From: Spisula solida
Lineage: Eukaryota; Mollusca; Bivalvia; Venerida; Mactridae
Length of the DNA stretch: 64,000 nucleotides
Direction: 5' to 3'
NCBI GenBank assembly: GCA_947247005.1
Contig: OX365952.1
Location: forward strand, 45,488,722-45,552,721
The notes beneath the pieces are model-generated. The model searched no databases and was not told the origin of the DNA. It was given only the letters and a program-made list of their open reading frames with translations. Below, piece by piece: positions 12,701-20,600 of the stretch. Numbering within the stretch: the stretch's first letter is position 1; the number at the start of each line of letters is the position of its first letter. The position numbers and the translations under genes are program-made.

Positions 12701-15700
12701 ATGATTATTGTAACAAGGTTTCATAAAGATTATGTCAAAATTGTGACCTCTAGTGTCGACACAAGTCAATTGTTGACGGACTGACGACGGACAAAGAGTG
12801 ATCCTGTCACTTTGTGACAGGTGAGCTAAAAATACAAACCTGTCTTATTCTCTCGTCATCATCGGAATCGGAATCAGAGTCTGAACTTGAACTATCTGAA
12901 TGAGTCATTTTCCTCCCAACATTTGATGCTCCGCCTATGAATGAACCTCGGCCACGCCCTCTACCCATGCCTCGACCACGCCCACCACGTCTGCCACGCC
13001 CACCTCTACCAGATTTATCATCACTGGACTGTTCTTTCTTCATTTTCTTATTCTTCTTTTTCTTTGAACTTTCCTTGTTGTACTTTGCTACAAATATCAA
13101 ATTTATTATGCTAATTTGCTGTCCAATATAATACTGTAAAATCATATTTTTTGGAGGGGGTTGAATTATCGTTGATTTCATTATTTACTTGACCACGAAA
13201 TCTAATGCCCTCGATTAATTGACCTCCCGTATACAGAACATAGGTTTACCCTTTCATTTTTTGAAATCCACAAATTTCCTACACCACGAAAATGCACTTT
13301 TATCAAATCCACTATTTATTACCAGAAAATGTGTGATGTTACAGTACTAGGTTTGTCAGCGAAAGATAAATTGAAAATTCATAGCTTCGAAAGTGTCCAT
13401 GCAGCAGTATACTTAGCCCATGATGCTGAGCTCAAACTTGTGAGATCTTACAACATTACATAATACCACTTTTAAGTTGTTCGAATTGACACAGTATATG
13501 ATCCAATTAAGATAAATTCAAATAACAGTTCCTATTATTACCCCTCACTTTTTTCGTAATGTTAATTTCCTACAGGCAAACAGGGAACATTTTTACTGTA
13601 ACATCCATAGTACCATGTGACTGAACATTTTTTTACTATCACAGGGTGGTAGTCAATGTTTAACAGCCTTGGGTAACAGTACTTTCCTCAGGCTGACATT
13701 TTTACTGTTACCCGCAAATATATGTTATATTTATTTTGTGTTCAAAATTTTTTAAAGTGTGACAAATATAAATTCACCTGCAGACATCAGTTTTTTACCC
13801 CAATTGGAACTTGACCAAAGGTATCCTCAGCATATTGATGAGCATATGTATTCAAGAATCCATTAAAACATAACAAAATATTTTCCCATAAAATTTTGAC
13901 CCAGACCACTTTCTCAGTACTTCGAAAGCATTCTTTCTTGAATAGCCAGAGTACACCTCAAAATATATTATAATCATTAGACTGTTAATACACTGGACAC
14001 GAATTCGCTAGAATATTTTTCTGACAACGCCAAGTGTCAAACACAATGCAATAAAGGGGCCAGGTTAAGCCCATCAAGCAATTTGAGTACAATTTGTAAA
14101 GCAACAACCTCTCTCTAACAACATCATCAAATTTTCCCAAAGCCTATATTTATCTATATATCATCACAGAATGATGTTGCATTGTATAAATTGAAATGAG
14201 GGTTCAATTTAAGTCTAGGTCCCAATGAGCATTTTTTGCCTCAGCAATGTTCTCCGGATTTGTTCCGATACCATCCGATTCATCACAATTCCTTCCTATA
14301 TCACAAACTGACTCATGACTTCCCGAACCTGTTCCCAATGTCCTGATAACTCATTTGTGTCCATCGGGAGTACTATGCCGAGGCAGAAAAAGCTCAGTGG
14401 TACCTAGGTTTTAAGCTAAATGACCTGTCAGATTATGAAACCCTATAACTATACAATTACAACAGTGTTTTTGATAATTAATTACAACACTTACCCAGTT
14501 GATATTTATCAAAGTCTGGAAACTTGGCAACCATTGCCTTACGGAGAGCAGACGGCAATGATCCTAGGGGCAGTGTCTTCTCAGGAAATGCCTAGAAATG
14601 ATTATAGTGAATTTGTATGCACAAAATAAACAAATTTGTACACAAACAAAAGGCCATAACCAACAAAAAGACTGGCTGCAGGACAAAAGAGTTGTATTAC
14701 TAGGAGTGCCATATTTTAAGCCATTCCACACCCCTGGCTATGAATAGTAGAACCCTGCTTTAAGCCAAGAAGCGAGAAAAGTTAAATATCACTGTTTCTG
14801 TATTTGATATGAGTTTACGGTCCTTCTTTTCTACCCCTACCTTTCTAATTCTGTATTTGATTGACTGTTAACATAGTTATACCTGCAACTAGATATCTTA
14901 GACTAAGGGGCGAATATTGATGATGTGCAGGTGCCTAACTGAGGATGGAGGAAGATTGGCAGGCTATGACGCTCACCGCAGACAACCAATTAACCATTGG
15001 TCCACATAAGATGTGTAAGAGTCTGTGTAATGCTTATGCAAGTACAATGCATGCATGAGAATGGCATTGAAAGGAAATTGCGAAATCTTTATACTCATGG
15101 TGCAACACAACATCTAGGTAGTTGAAAACTATTGCCATGCCTCGAACAAACAGTCATTATGCAGCGACATACCTTACCTTTCCAAAAAATACTATTAACA
15201 TATTCAAACCATCTCATATGGCAAAAACAAATTGATAAAGTGATTCTGGTAACAGGCTGTAAAAAAGGTATGAAAATCATTTTTAATTATTCTACTTTAT
15301 GTACTGGAGATGAGAGATTTCGCAGTGACTTCTAGGAAAATGCTATCAAATAATTTAGGACAGAGGCACAAAAGGGTAAGTAGGGTTACCACAATCATAT
15401 ATTAATTTGTTTTGGCCTTAAAAAATATACCAGATTTATATAGAGCCTTTTTCATGCGAACACATGGTCAAAGGCACTTTACATTATAGTGTTGCAGCCA
15501 CAAGGGCACAGGTGCATCCTCTACCAGTGCAGATACAGCATGATCTGACCAGAGGGACAGACTGAGAGAAAGCCCCTGAAGGGAGAGACAGACATTAGAT
15601 ACAGGCATGTCCAGCGCTGCAGAAGTAAACCTAGGTCTTATTTCGAACAGACAGCCTGTTTCTTTAATGTGCCCGGTGCATAGCACCAATACACAGCTTC

Positions 15701-18700
15701 CTGGCACCATTACCCAGATACTTTGCAGACCATACAGTCAGATATAGCAGGAAATATTATAAATATTTCAGAAATGTCAAGTTTCGATGCCTTGACAGTC
15801 CCCTAAAGAACCCATGACCGCAGTTTCTCTCACATAAAAAGGGAAAAAAGTACTTACAGAATATATTTCAGCCACTTCTATCCAATCGGATGGTAGAGCA
15901 ATCGAAGCACTGAAGTATTTCTTCAAGTACGGCCTACATGAGGGTATGTGAGAAGCCAACGCTAATAGAAAGTTCCCAGTGGTTCGAATGTTCAACTGCT
16001 TTCTTGTGTATAATGCAACCTATATAAATAATCAATAACAATGTGACAGAACTATGGTGACTGATTTATTCCACGTCATGGCAACAAAGCGTCAATGAGA
16101 AAATGTAACAATGCATTATAGTCGACTTTTATTACATTTTCAATATGTTAACACACTTTGAAGATATAAGAGGTTAAAAAGCTTGTACCTAAACTTAAAC
16201 ATTTGCGCTAATTTGAAAAAGGGGCATAAATTCAACAAAATGTTTGATAGAGTTACTTATCCCAGTGTAGGAGTTGGAGTCATGGTGGTGAACAAGTATG
16301 CAAAGTATCAAAGGAATATGACAATACACTTTGAAGATATAAGAGGTTAAAAACGTGTACTTAACTTTAACATTTGCATTTTCAAGTCCAAAAGGGGGCA
16401 TGATTTCAACAAAATGCTTGATAGAATTACCTACCCCTGCATATGGGTCGGAGTCATGATGGTGAACAAGTATCAAAGCAATATGTCAAAGGACTTTGAA
16501 AATATAAGAGGTAAAAAAACCTGTACCTAAACTTTAACATAAGCATTAATATGCGGATGCCAACGCTACGCCAACGCTCGGGTGATGCAATAGCACTATT
16601 TATTCTACGAATAGAGGAGCTGAAAATCATGTATTATTTCACAATTACAACATATACAATACCTTCAGTATAAACTCGGGATCGTAATAAATCACTCTCT
16701 CTGCCATAACAACAAGTGAGATACGTGTTGGGTCGCTACTTTTACGGAAATCTGGCTGACATATCAACGAACCACTTACAGCATTCACCAAAGCAAACTG
16801 AAAAACACACGAAAAAATAGACATTTCGCTAACAAGCAAATTTTTATCCATCAAGTCAATTAGTATACAGGGTAAGAAAAGCTGCAGACTCAAGTCGTAT
16901 CAACTTTTCTAACATCAAGATCTTTTGTCATTGTCTATGGTAGTATAACCTACATTTTGAGCCAATGAAAACGCTGATTTTTGATGGTTAAATGAAAATT
17001 TAATAATTAAAATTTTGCTCTCAATAGATGTGACGTCATGTGTTGGTGCGAATTCCTATCAGCTAATCAAAATGCAGGAGGTAACATCCCTGACTGTGGG
17101 AACCCTGTCTACTCCATTAAAAAAGGGTCATACCGACCAACAAGTATTTACACTGTACAATCTAGTATCAAGTTAATATTATGTGAATGGTACAAGCTGG
17201 ATGTTTGACTTAAACTCCTCCAGACTTGCAGAGTTTACACAGGATTCCAGGACCATATTCCAACACACAACAGTCCTTGGAAAATAGGAGTACTGGTGAC
17301 CCAATATAATGATCATTTGATGAAGCTAGATGTACCTTTATTCCATTGACATCATGTATTCTAGCACCTGTCATCAGTGTTCTATCTCGATCAGGTGGTA
17401 CAAACTGTGCTACCTCAATCTCTGTCGTAGTACCCACCACACTAGTCAAATCATACGTTGGTGGAGCAGTGTCATGTTTAGAAGTTCTAGCTCTTTTCCT
17501 ACCTGTAGGAGAGAAAACACGTGCTTCAAAAATGCATCTTTCAACACGAAAATTTGCGAAATGTAGACCTACAGATATTTGAATAAGAGCTTTTGCTATA
17601 AATACCATCTAACCTGCCAGTGACTGATTTGGAATTTTGTTGAGTGTATAGGCTGATGCTCACAAATGTCATAGAAAATGATAATATATTTCTCGTACCT
17701 GTTTTAGTTTGGGCAGATTTGGATTTCTTTGACTTTTTGTCCCCATCAGTGGATGAAGTCACACTTGTACTTCTCAGCAAGTTTGACGTTAAATCTGTCG
17801 ATAAACCATAACACTGTAGTCCCGATTGTTTAGGCTTCTCCTGCAAGGCGGAGCTAAGACTGGGCTGTTTGTAAATGAGGGAGGAGCCACCTGTCAATGT
17901 GGACAAGTGGGAGGAGTCTGTCTGTGCCAGATTAGATTTCAAACTGGAAAAGCTGGAGCCAGCTGAAGATGAAACTTCCGATCGTGTTCTCTTTGTCAAG
18001 AGACTTCCTGTACCAAGTGAAGATTTGCTGGACAGTGATGAGAACATTGTGTCCTTGGAAGATGACGACTTCAATGTTGAAGACAAACCCAGTAATCCTC
18101 CAGACAAAGCTGAAATATTAAAAAAACAAGACTGCGTTCAATAAACGCTTATGCCCCCTGTGGAAGCCTTGTCTATAAATAAGTCCAAAATTAGGTCAAG
18201 GTGAAGGTCAAAATGGGGTTAGGTGATACAGGTGTGTGGAGAGTGTTCATATACAACATCCATGCAAGTATAAAAGCTTTGTAGCAAGCCATATTAATGC
18301 TAGAAGAAACGGTCAATTTGGGTTAACCAGGACGGACGGACAAACGGACGAACGGACGGACAGGTGAATCACTATATGCCTCCCGATCTATCGATACGGG
18401 GGCATAAAAATTTAAAGATGTTTTAAGTTTATACATTTTTTGTGCTTATTTTATGTTGACTATGAAAAAAGTTCTTTAACCTTTTATAGTTTACCCTACT
18501 TTTTTGTCCAATCAAGGGATTTCAAATTTTTGGCCCTATAATCCATTTATATTGTTACCCAAGCACTGTTTTGGTCTGTAATGCGTGGTTATACTCTGGT
18601 GTAGTTGAAAAACAATTAACTGACTGATGATTGAGATTCAAATATGCCCATGTCAAAAAATGTAACATGAATATTTATGCAATTAGTAAAAATTAATGAT

Positions 18701-20279
18701 ACTTCTCATTGGGAATGGGTCCTTTTGCTTTGGGAATGGGTCCATTTTCAGGACATGTAGAAGGTGCAGGAAAACCCCTGACATACTTACTGGATGATGA
18801 CAATAGACTGGAGCTTGTTCCACCATACTTTGTAGATGTACTTAGTGAAGCACTTCCTAAAGAACTTCCAGCATCTAATAAAATAGTAACATTTTATAAA
18901 TGTATATTAACCCTCTTCTCCATAGGTACAGTTTTGTATGTCAAATAAAGAACCTACTCTATCTCCATCATCGATTATATTCCTATAATCATAAACATGG
19001 AGGGGAGACAATCCAATTTCAGAAATGGACTTATTAACAAGAATTCAGTCTGTGAGTTTAAAATTTGAAACTACTGTAATCTGAATCAGCAGATTCCGAA
19101 GTGAACAGTTTTCCTTTATAATCTATACATTTTCCTGCCGAAGTTACTTGTCAGAATCATTAATTACTTGCCCTCGCAAGATGATTTATCAAGGGATATC
19201 ACTCTTGATGTAATTGTCAAAAAAGCTGCACATGAGATATGCAAACATTTGATTTACAATAAAAGGTGAAGGTAGACTTGAAGTGATCATCTGTTGGACA
19301 AAAGACCAGCCTAGAGTAAGAAGTCTTGAAAGTGTTACAGTTCAACCCTGTAAATGATGACAAAATTTACCATATTTTTTCAGAAGTCCAGACGATAAAC
19401 TTCCACTCAGATTGGATTTCTTTGTACTAGAAGAATCTGACACTGTGGTTGAAACATCAGTCTTTCTCTTCCGCCCGACACTATCAGTCGTGGACGATAA
19501 AAGGGATTCCCCTGTCAGCCCTGCATAAAATCAGCAAGTATACATTTTGTTTATAGTTTAAAAGGGTTTAACCAGTTCCACAAAATATTTTCAGCTATAT
19601 ACATTGCAGTGTTACATTTTGGTGCAATATAATGATACTAGCAAATATAACAAATCTAATGAATGTTTCCAAAATTTTACATAAAAGCTTTTACTTGTAC
19701 CCCCCCCCCCCCCCAACATTGTTATTTTGCAGGAACCTTTATATTTTTATAACTTAAGAGTCCTGTGAAAACTAGCACCATACTTATTCATAAAACTTTG
19801 TAAAAAGTCTTTTGTCTAAGAAAAATTTATTTTCTAAGTTTAAAAAAACTGTACATTAGTTTTTGTCTTAGATGGATTTAAGTTTATGTTTCTCAATATG
19901 AAAACAGAATTGCCTAAGATAAAAATTGAGCTTTACTTTAAATAATTTCTAAGTGAAATATTGTTTTATATCTAAGAACTTTTTAAAGAAAATATCTATG
20001 ATTCTTTTTGAAAACGGGCACTGAGTTGTAATATTTGACTATTTCTACTTTGTACTGCTGTCATTTGCTTTCCGATTATTATTGGCAGGTGTCTGACAGG
20101 GGCAGACATAAAGTCAATTAAGAGACAGAGGTGAGATACAAGGAATCCGGGTGCATTACCCTTAGCTCATTTCGAATAGATTCCTTGGTTCTCTATCATA
20201 GACTAACAGAAAACATTTAAACTATACACTCACCCTTTTGGTCTGACCATTTGGTCAGCAACTTATTTTCTGTAGACAT
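571..20279 (-). CDS. TEP1: TEP1-like telomerase/vault-associated protein, N-terminal 917 residues (18 exons)
   Basis: TEP1 is a large RNA-binding protein found with telomerase and in vault particles, where it helps hold vault RNA. Eighteen minus-strand exons join in frame through GT-AG introns into 917 residues with no stop. Order: Ser/Thr-rich low-complexity N-terminus (about 1-235), TROVE module (about 270-780) and the start of the VWA-like domain (about 785-917). Family hallmarks seen include GKRMKLPVPETWETQ, KLPFMAMLRNLRNL and KQFPFRFFSAYEVL. The TROVE module is interrupted by basic, RG-rich and acidic/Ser-rich segments. The vertebrate protein is about 2,600 residues, so DUF4062, NACHT and WD40 domains should lie beyond the left edge. 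The N-terminal TEP1 repeats of mammals were not recognised. The first ATG follows a 17-nt leader and an acceptor, implying a noncoding upstream exon. The alternative, Ro60, is excluded by length and by the VWA-linked motifs. Confidence 0.9.
1410..1562 (+). mobile_element. MITE family 7, copy 1
   Basis: About 150 bp, inverted ends TTAGAATATAAC and GTTATATTCTAA, with inner arms around GAGCCAATGAAAA and GGCCAATCAGAATG. Second copy at 16.9 kb. Confidence 0.75.
1746..1826 (-). CDS. TEP1: TEP1 exon 17, VWA-like domain
   Basis: Residues 844-870, phase 0 on both sides. Encodes DFENGLPMPVLYEKLKDRVQ. The acceptor is CACTGCAG and the donor GTAAAT. Confidence 0.82.
1907..1990 (+). mobile_element. MITE family 1, partial copy B
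   Basis: The first 84 bp of family 1 (AAGCCTAGATCCCACTGAGG), then similarity stops. Lies in a TEP1 intron. Confidence 0.75.
2141..2302 (-). CDS. TEP1: TEP1 exon 16, VWA-like domain
   Basis: Residues 790-843, phase 0 on both sides, donor GTAAGT. It encodes a hydrophobic helix (EVSILLGLMCKHSCED), a strand (CTFYTFDS) and ILENMATVTGSL, the helix-strand order expected of a VWA fold. Confidence 0.88.
2791..3049. mobile_element. hAT-like MITE, 259 bp
   Basis: Ends TAGAGATAG and CTATCTCTA, flanked by 8-bp repeats GTAAGCAC and TTAAGCAC (7 of 8 match), the duplication length of hAT elements. Internal sequence is rich in CGAATATTCGAA-type palindromes. A partial relative lies at about 2336-2400. Confidence 0.8.
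3564..3744 (-). CDS. TEP1: TEP1 exon 15, end of TROVE and start of VWA-like fold
   Basis: Residues 729-789, phase 2 to phase 0. RYRKALDTAVKLAT is the last TROVE helix, and GTTVILCDVGDHM begins the VWA-like fold. The metal-site motif DxSxS is replaced by DVGDH, consistent with TEP1 proteins having a degenerate site. The acceptor is TCTATTACAG and the donor GTAAGT. Confidence 0.92.
3767..4020. repeat. 26-bp tandem repeat, about 10 copies
   Basis: Unit GCCGAGCATAGCCTTTATTT plus GCCAAT. Starts 22 bp upstream of the TEP1 exon 15 acceptor, inside the intron. Copies differ by single bases and a few small deletions. Confidence 0.95.
4411..4605. repeat. 38-bp tandem repeat, about 5 copies
   Basis: Unit begins ACAGAACCTGTCTGCAAACA and ends CACCTAGTTCTGGATCT. 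The last copy carries a 4-bp insertion. Confidence 0.93.
4697..4860. repeat. About 32-bp tandem repeat, 5 copies
   Basis: Unit TTAGAGTGTAAATTGTTTTT plus ATATCAACCC. Third distinct array in the same TEP1 intron. Confidence 0.92.
4863..4940. mobile_element. 78-bp palindromic MITE next to the TEP1 exon 14 donor
   Basis: Ends TCGAGGGTTGCC and GGCAACCCTCGA, flanked by TA on both sides. The flanking TA at the right is position +8/+9 of the exon 14 donor (GTAAGAATA on the minus strand). Confidence 0.85.
4950..5124 (-). CDS. TEP1: TEP1 exon 14, charged linker
   Basis: Residues 671-728, phase 1 to phase 2. An acidic helix-like start (EALVREAEIEAE) is followed by DGRGRGRGK and a basic tail rich in lysine. 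The donor is GTAAGA, and a MITE begins within 10 bp of it. This is a second, shorter RG-rich segment besides exon 9. Confidence 0.82.
5237..5523. mobile_element. Pogo/mariner-like MITE, 287 bp
   Basis: TA-flanked ends CAGTCAACTCTC and GAGAGTTGACTG, with further matching inner arms (ATTACAGAT against GAGATAAC). The CAGT start plus TA target is typical of the pogo/Tigger branch. Confidence 0.85.
5890..6082 (+). mobile_element. MITE family 2, copy 1
   Basis: Begins ACTGTAAACCAATTTACTTT and ends AATTTCTAAGTGTACAGT. Shares GATCGTCAGCATATTCGTGA with the reversed copy at 10.3 kb. Confidence 0.8.
6337..6427 (-). CDS. TEP1: TEP1 exon 13, TROVE core
   Basis: Residues 641-670, phase 0 to phase 1. Motif SKQFPFRFFSAYEVL matches the conserved xQFPFRFxxA segment of TROVE domains. 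The acceptor is GTATTTTCAG and the donor GTAAGT. Confidence 0.92.
7287..7506 (+). mobile_element. MITE family 1, copy C
   Basis: Complete copy, from GCCTAGGTCCCACTGAGG to CTCAGTGGAACCTAGGCTT, in the TEP1 intron between exons 12 and 13. Confidence 0.88.
8024..8133 (-). CDS. TEP1: TEP1 exon 12, TROVE core
   Basis: Residues 604-640, phase 1 to phase 0. Encodes KLPFMAMLRNLRNLIKAGIS and HHNGVLRRLTDE, a strongly conserved helical repeat of TROVE proteins. The acceptor is GTGTTACAG and the donor GTATCA. Confidence 0.93.
9048..9205 (-). CDS. TEP1: TEP1 exon 11, TROVE core
   Basis: Residues 551-603. The acceptor is TTGCACAG and the donor GTAAAT, phase 2 to phase 1. Encodes YPGSLDEFYRSRLPGTF and GKRMKLPVPETWETQ, the most diagnostic TEP1/TROVE motif in the window. 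Confidence 0.93.
9255..9555. repeat. Dispersed repeat with TGACCT-rich body
   Basis: Contains AAAGACCTTGACCTTCTACC and a GACCGACCCGCCAACAGACA block near its right end, the layout of other composite repeats in this window. Boundaries uncertain; no second copy of this subtype in the window. Confidence 0.4.
9838..10041 (+). mobile_element. MITE family 1, copy D
   Basis: Complete copy flanked by TA on both sides (GTA AAGCCTAGG and CCTAGGCTT TAG). This gives the family its TA target site and links it to Tc1/mariner-type movement. It lies about 25 bp inside the intron after TEP1 exon 10. Confidence 0.9.
10067..10218 (-). CDS. TEP1: TEP1 exon 10, TROVE module
   Basis: Residues 501-550 plus two bases. 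The acceptor is GCTGTACAG and the donor GTAAGT. Contains FTLKQLIRKLHIVEPVEHVM, the TEP1-type TROVE helix pair. A MITE lies about 25 bp into the following intron. Confidence 0.9.
10318..10531 (-). mobile_element. MITE family 2, copy 2, reversed
   Basis: Ends AAGTAAATTGGTTTACAGTA, the complement of copy 1's start. Internal similarity runs the whole length. A related decayed fragment may lie at 4172-4230. Confidence 0.82.
10660..11367. mobile_element. hAT-like non-autonomous element, 708 bp
   Basis: Ends TAGGGATG and CATCCCTA, flanked by perfect 8-bp duplications GTTTTCAT at 10652-10659 and 11368-11375. Just inside each end are clustered palindromic AACCGGTTAACCG motifs, which may be transposase-binding subterminal repeats. 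No transposase frame remains. Confidence 0.92.
11766..12832. repeat. Composite repeat with six 144-bp tandem units
   Basis: Starts near GCTCACCTGTTG, holds about six units of the type GTGACCTAGTTTTTGACCCC (spacing about 142-147 bp), then GACTGACGACGGAC, and ends GTGACAGGTGAGCTAAAAA. The GCTCACCTG and CAGGTGAGC ends form a short inverted pair. The right end stops about 8 bp from the TEP1 exon 9 donor. Confidence 0.85.
12840..13087 (-). CDS. TEP1: TEP1 exon 9, basic/RG-rich and acidic insert in TROVE
   Basis: Residues 418-500. It starts with AKYNKES, matching the conserved TROVE boundary, then a lysine run, then about 25 residues of RG/RGG repeats, then an alternating Ser/Asp tract of about 15 residues, and ends ERIRQ. 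RGG repeats often bind RNA and are arginine-methylated, and Ser/Asp tracts are typical casein-kinase-2 sites; both are inferences from family knowledge. Donor GTTTGT is weak. A repetitive element begins about 8 bp inside the following intron. Confidence 0.85.
13132..13346. mobile_element. MITE family 3 (ACTGTAAAATCAT ends)
   Basis: Starts TACTGTAAAATCAT and ends GATGTTACAGTA. The body (GTTGATTTC, CCACGAAATCTAAT) is the same core that is amplified in tandem at 41.8-42.7 kb. Confidence 0.75.
14211..14412 (+). mobile_element. MITE family 1, copy E
   Basis: Complete but diverged copy (AGTCTAGGTCCCAATGAG to GTGGTACCTAGGTTTT), about 80 bp from the TEP1 exon 8 donor. Confidence 0.85.
14495..14591 (-). 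CDS. TEP1: TEP1 exon 8, TROVE module
   Basis: Residues 386-417. The acceptor is CATTTCTAG and the donor GTAAGT, phase 0 to phase 1. Motif LPSALRKAMVAKFPDFDKY is a conserved TROVE helix just before the charged insert. Confidence 0.85.
15425..15715. repeat. Dispersed repeat of CAGATTTATATAGAGCC type
   Basis: Contains CCAGATTTATATAGAGCC and GGTCAAAGGCACTTTACAT, resembling a repeat common in marine invertebrates. Identification from memory of similar repeats; boundaries uncertain. Confidence 0.4.
15858..16019 (-). CDS. TEP1: TEP1 exon 7, TROVE module
   Basis: Residues 332-385, phase 0 to phase 0, donor GTAAGT. Motifs LNIRTTGNFLLALASHIP and ALPSDWIEVAEIYS match the TEP1 branch of TROVE proteins (recalled pattern LNIRxTxNxLLALAxHxP and LPSDWIxVAExY). 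Confidence 0.9.
16151..16545. repeat. About 170-bp direct repeat, 2.3 copies
   Basis: Unit starts ACACTTTGAAGATATAAGAG; starts near 16151, 16325 and 16490. Contains AAATTCAACAAAATG and GGAGTCATGGTGGTGAACAA. In the intron between TEP1 exons 6 and 7. Confidence 0.85.
16663..16797 (-). CDS. TEP1: TEP1 exon 6, TROVE module
   Basis: Residues 287-331, phase 0 on both sides. The acceptor is GTTTTTCAG and the donor GTATTG. Contains VVMAERVIYYDPEFILK, which fits the first helical repeats of the TROVE domain, a HEAT-like ring that binds RNA in the related protein Ro60. Confidence 0.85.
16944..17087 (+). mobile_element. MITE family 7, copy 2
   Basis: Shares ATAACCTACATTNTGAGCC and the AATTTAATNATTAAAATTTT centre with copy 1. 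Outer right arm decayed. Confidence 0.7.
17336..17502 (-). CDS. TEP1: TEP1 exon 5, entry into TROVE module
   Basis: Residues 231-286. The acceptor is CTCCTACAG and the donor GTACAT, phase 1 to phase 0. It begins with a basic patch (GRKRARTSKHD) and runs into an acidic and hydrophobic stretch leading to the TROVE domain. Confidence 0.75.
17699..18109 (-). CDS. TEP1: TEP1 exon 4, long Ser-rich segment
   Basis: Residues 94-230, the largest exon seen. The acceptor is ATATTTCAG and the donor GTACGA, phase 1 to phase 1. The product is more than a quarter Ser, with a basic end (GDKKSKKSKSAQTKT). It is probably disordered and precedes the folded TROVE module. The opposite strand is also open here but carries no splice or homology support. 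Confidence 0.75.
18149..18411. mobile_element. Short composite repeat with TTATGCCCCC ends
   Basis: Inverted ends TTATGCCCCC and GGGGGCATAA, a single body unit, then a GGACGGACGGAC block near the right end. Same layout as the elements at 11.8 and 61.8 kb but with no tandem expansion. Confidence 0.75.
18791..18874 (-). CDS. TEP1: TEP1 exon 3, Ser-rich linker
   Basis: Residues 66-93. The acceptor is TTTTATTAG and the donor GTAAGT, phase 1 to phase 1. It encodes a Ser/Thr/Gly stretch. Support comes from phase matching with exons 2 and 4 and from identical composition, since the segment is too low in complexity for homology. Confidence 0.65.
19371..19520 (-). CDS. TEP1: TEP1 exon 2, low-complexity N-terminus
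   Basis: Residues 16-65. The acceptor is TTTTATGCAG and the donor GTAAAT, with phase 1 on both sides. The product is Ser/Thr-rich with a short basic patch (GRKRK) that could act in nuclear import; that role is inferred only from composition. Confidence 0.75.
19700..19714. repeat. Poly-C run of 15
   Basis: Homopolymer in the TEP1 intron between exons 1 and 2. Its length is likely to be miscalled in assembly. Confidence 0.9.
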
Positions 20280-20296
20280 TATTCAAGTTGAAATGT
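20234..20296 (-). CDS. TEP1: TEP1 exon with start codon (coding 20279-20234)
   Basis: The sequence reads pyrimidine-rich acceptor, 17 nt of leader, then ATG at 20279 and residues 1-15 (MSTENKLLTKWSDQK). The donor is GTGAGT, leaving phase 1. No in-frame ATG lies upstream in the exon, so this start is preferred. The acceptor before the leader means the transcript begins in another, noncoding exon. Confidence 0.75.
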
Positions 20297-20521
20297 CTGA
20301 AAGAGAAATAATAGTTTGTCAATAGCTGTTTGGCTTGTACAACTTAACTCAATGTACATGTGCATGTTTGAAATGGAATGATTATCGTCAACTTGTCAAA
20401 GAACTTGAACTGTTGGACTAAACTAATTTATGTAAATTTACAGATAATCTGTAAATAAAACACTTAACTAGACCTTTACTCCTTATTAATGATACAGTTA
20501 CCTGTGATTTGGGGCACTTAC

Positions 20522-20600
20522 TGGTTGGCGAGTAGTTTCCAACAGCAAGCAGTATTCGACATTTGATTTTTTTTTAGTATTTCAGCGTAGATTTTCAATT
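20522..20600 (-). other. Candidate noncoding first exon of TEP1 (3' boundary only)
   Basis: The coding start exon is preceded by an acceptor, so an upstream leader exon is expected. On the minus strand CGCCAACCA is followed by GTAAGTG, a strong donor whose exon would end at 20522. The upstream limit is arbitrary. No TATA box is evident nearby. This is a guess from splice signals only. Confidence 0.3.

Noticed and set aside
16195..16476. 93-codon minus frame with a duplicated half
   Set aside because: Arises from the 170-bp direct repeat in a TEP1 intron.
17875..18144. Plus-strand open frame of 89 codons
   Set aside because: Antisense shadow of the Ser-rich TEP1 exon 4; no splice or family support.
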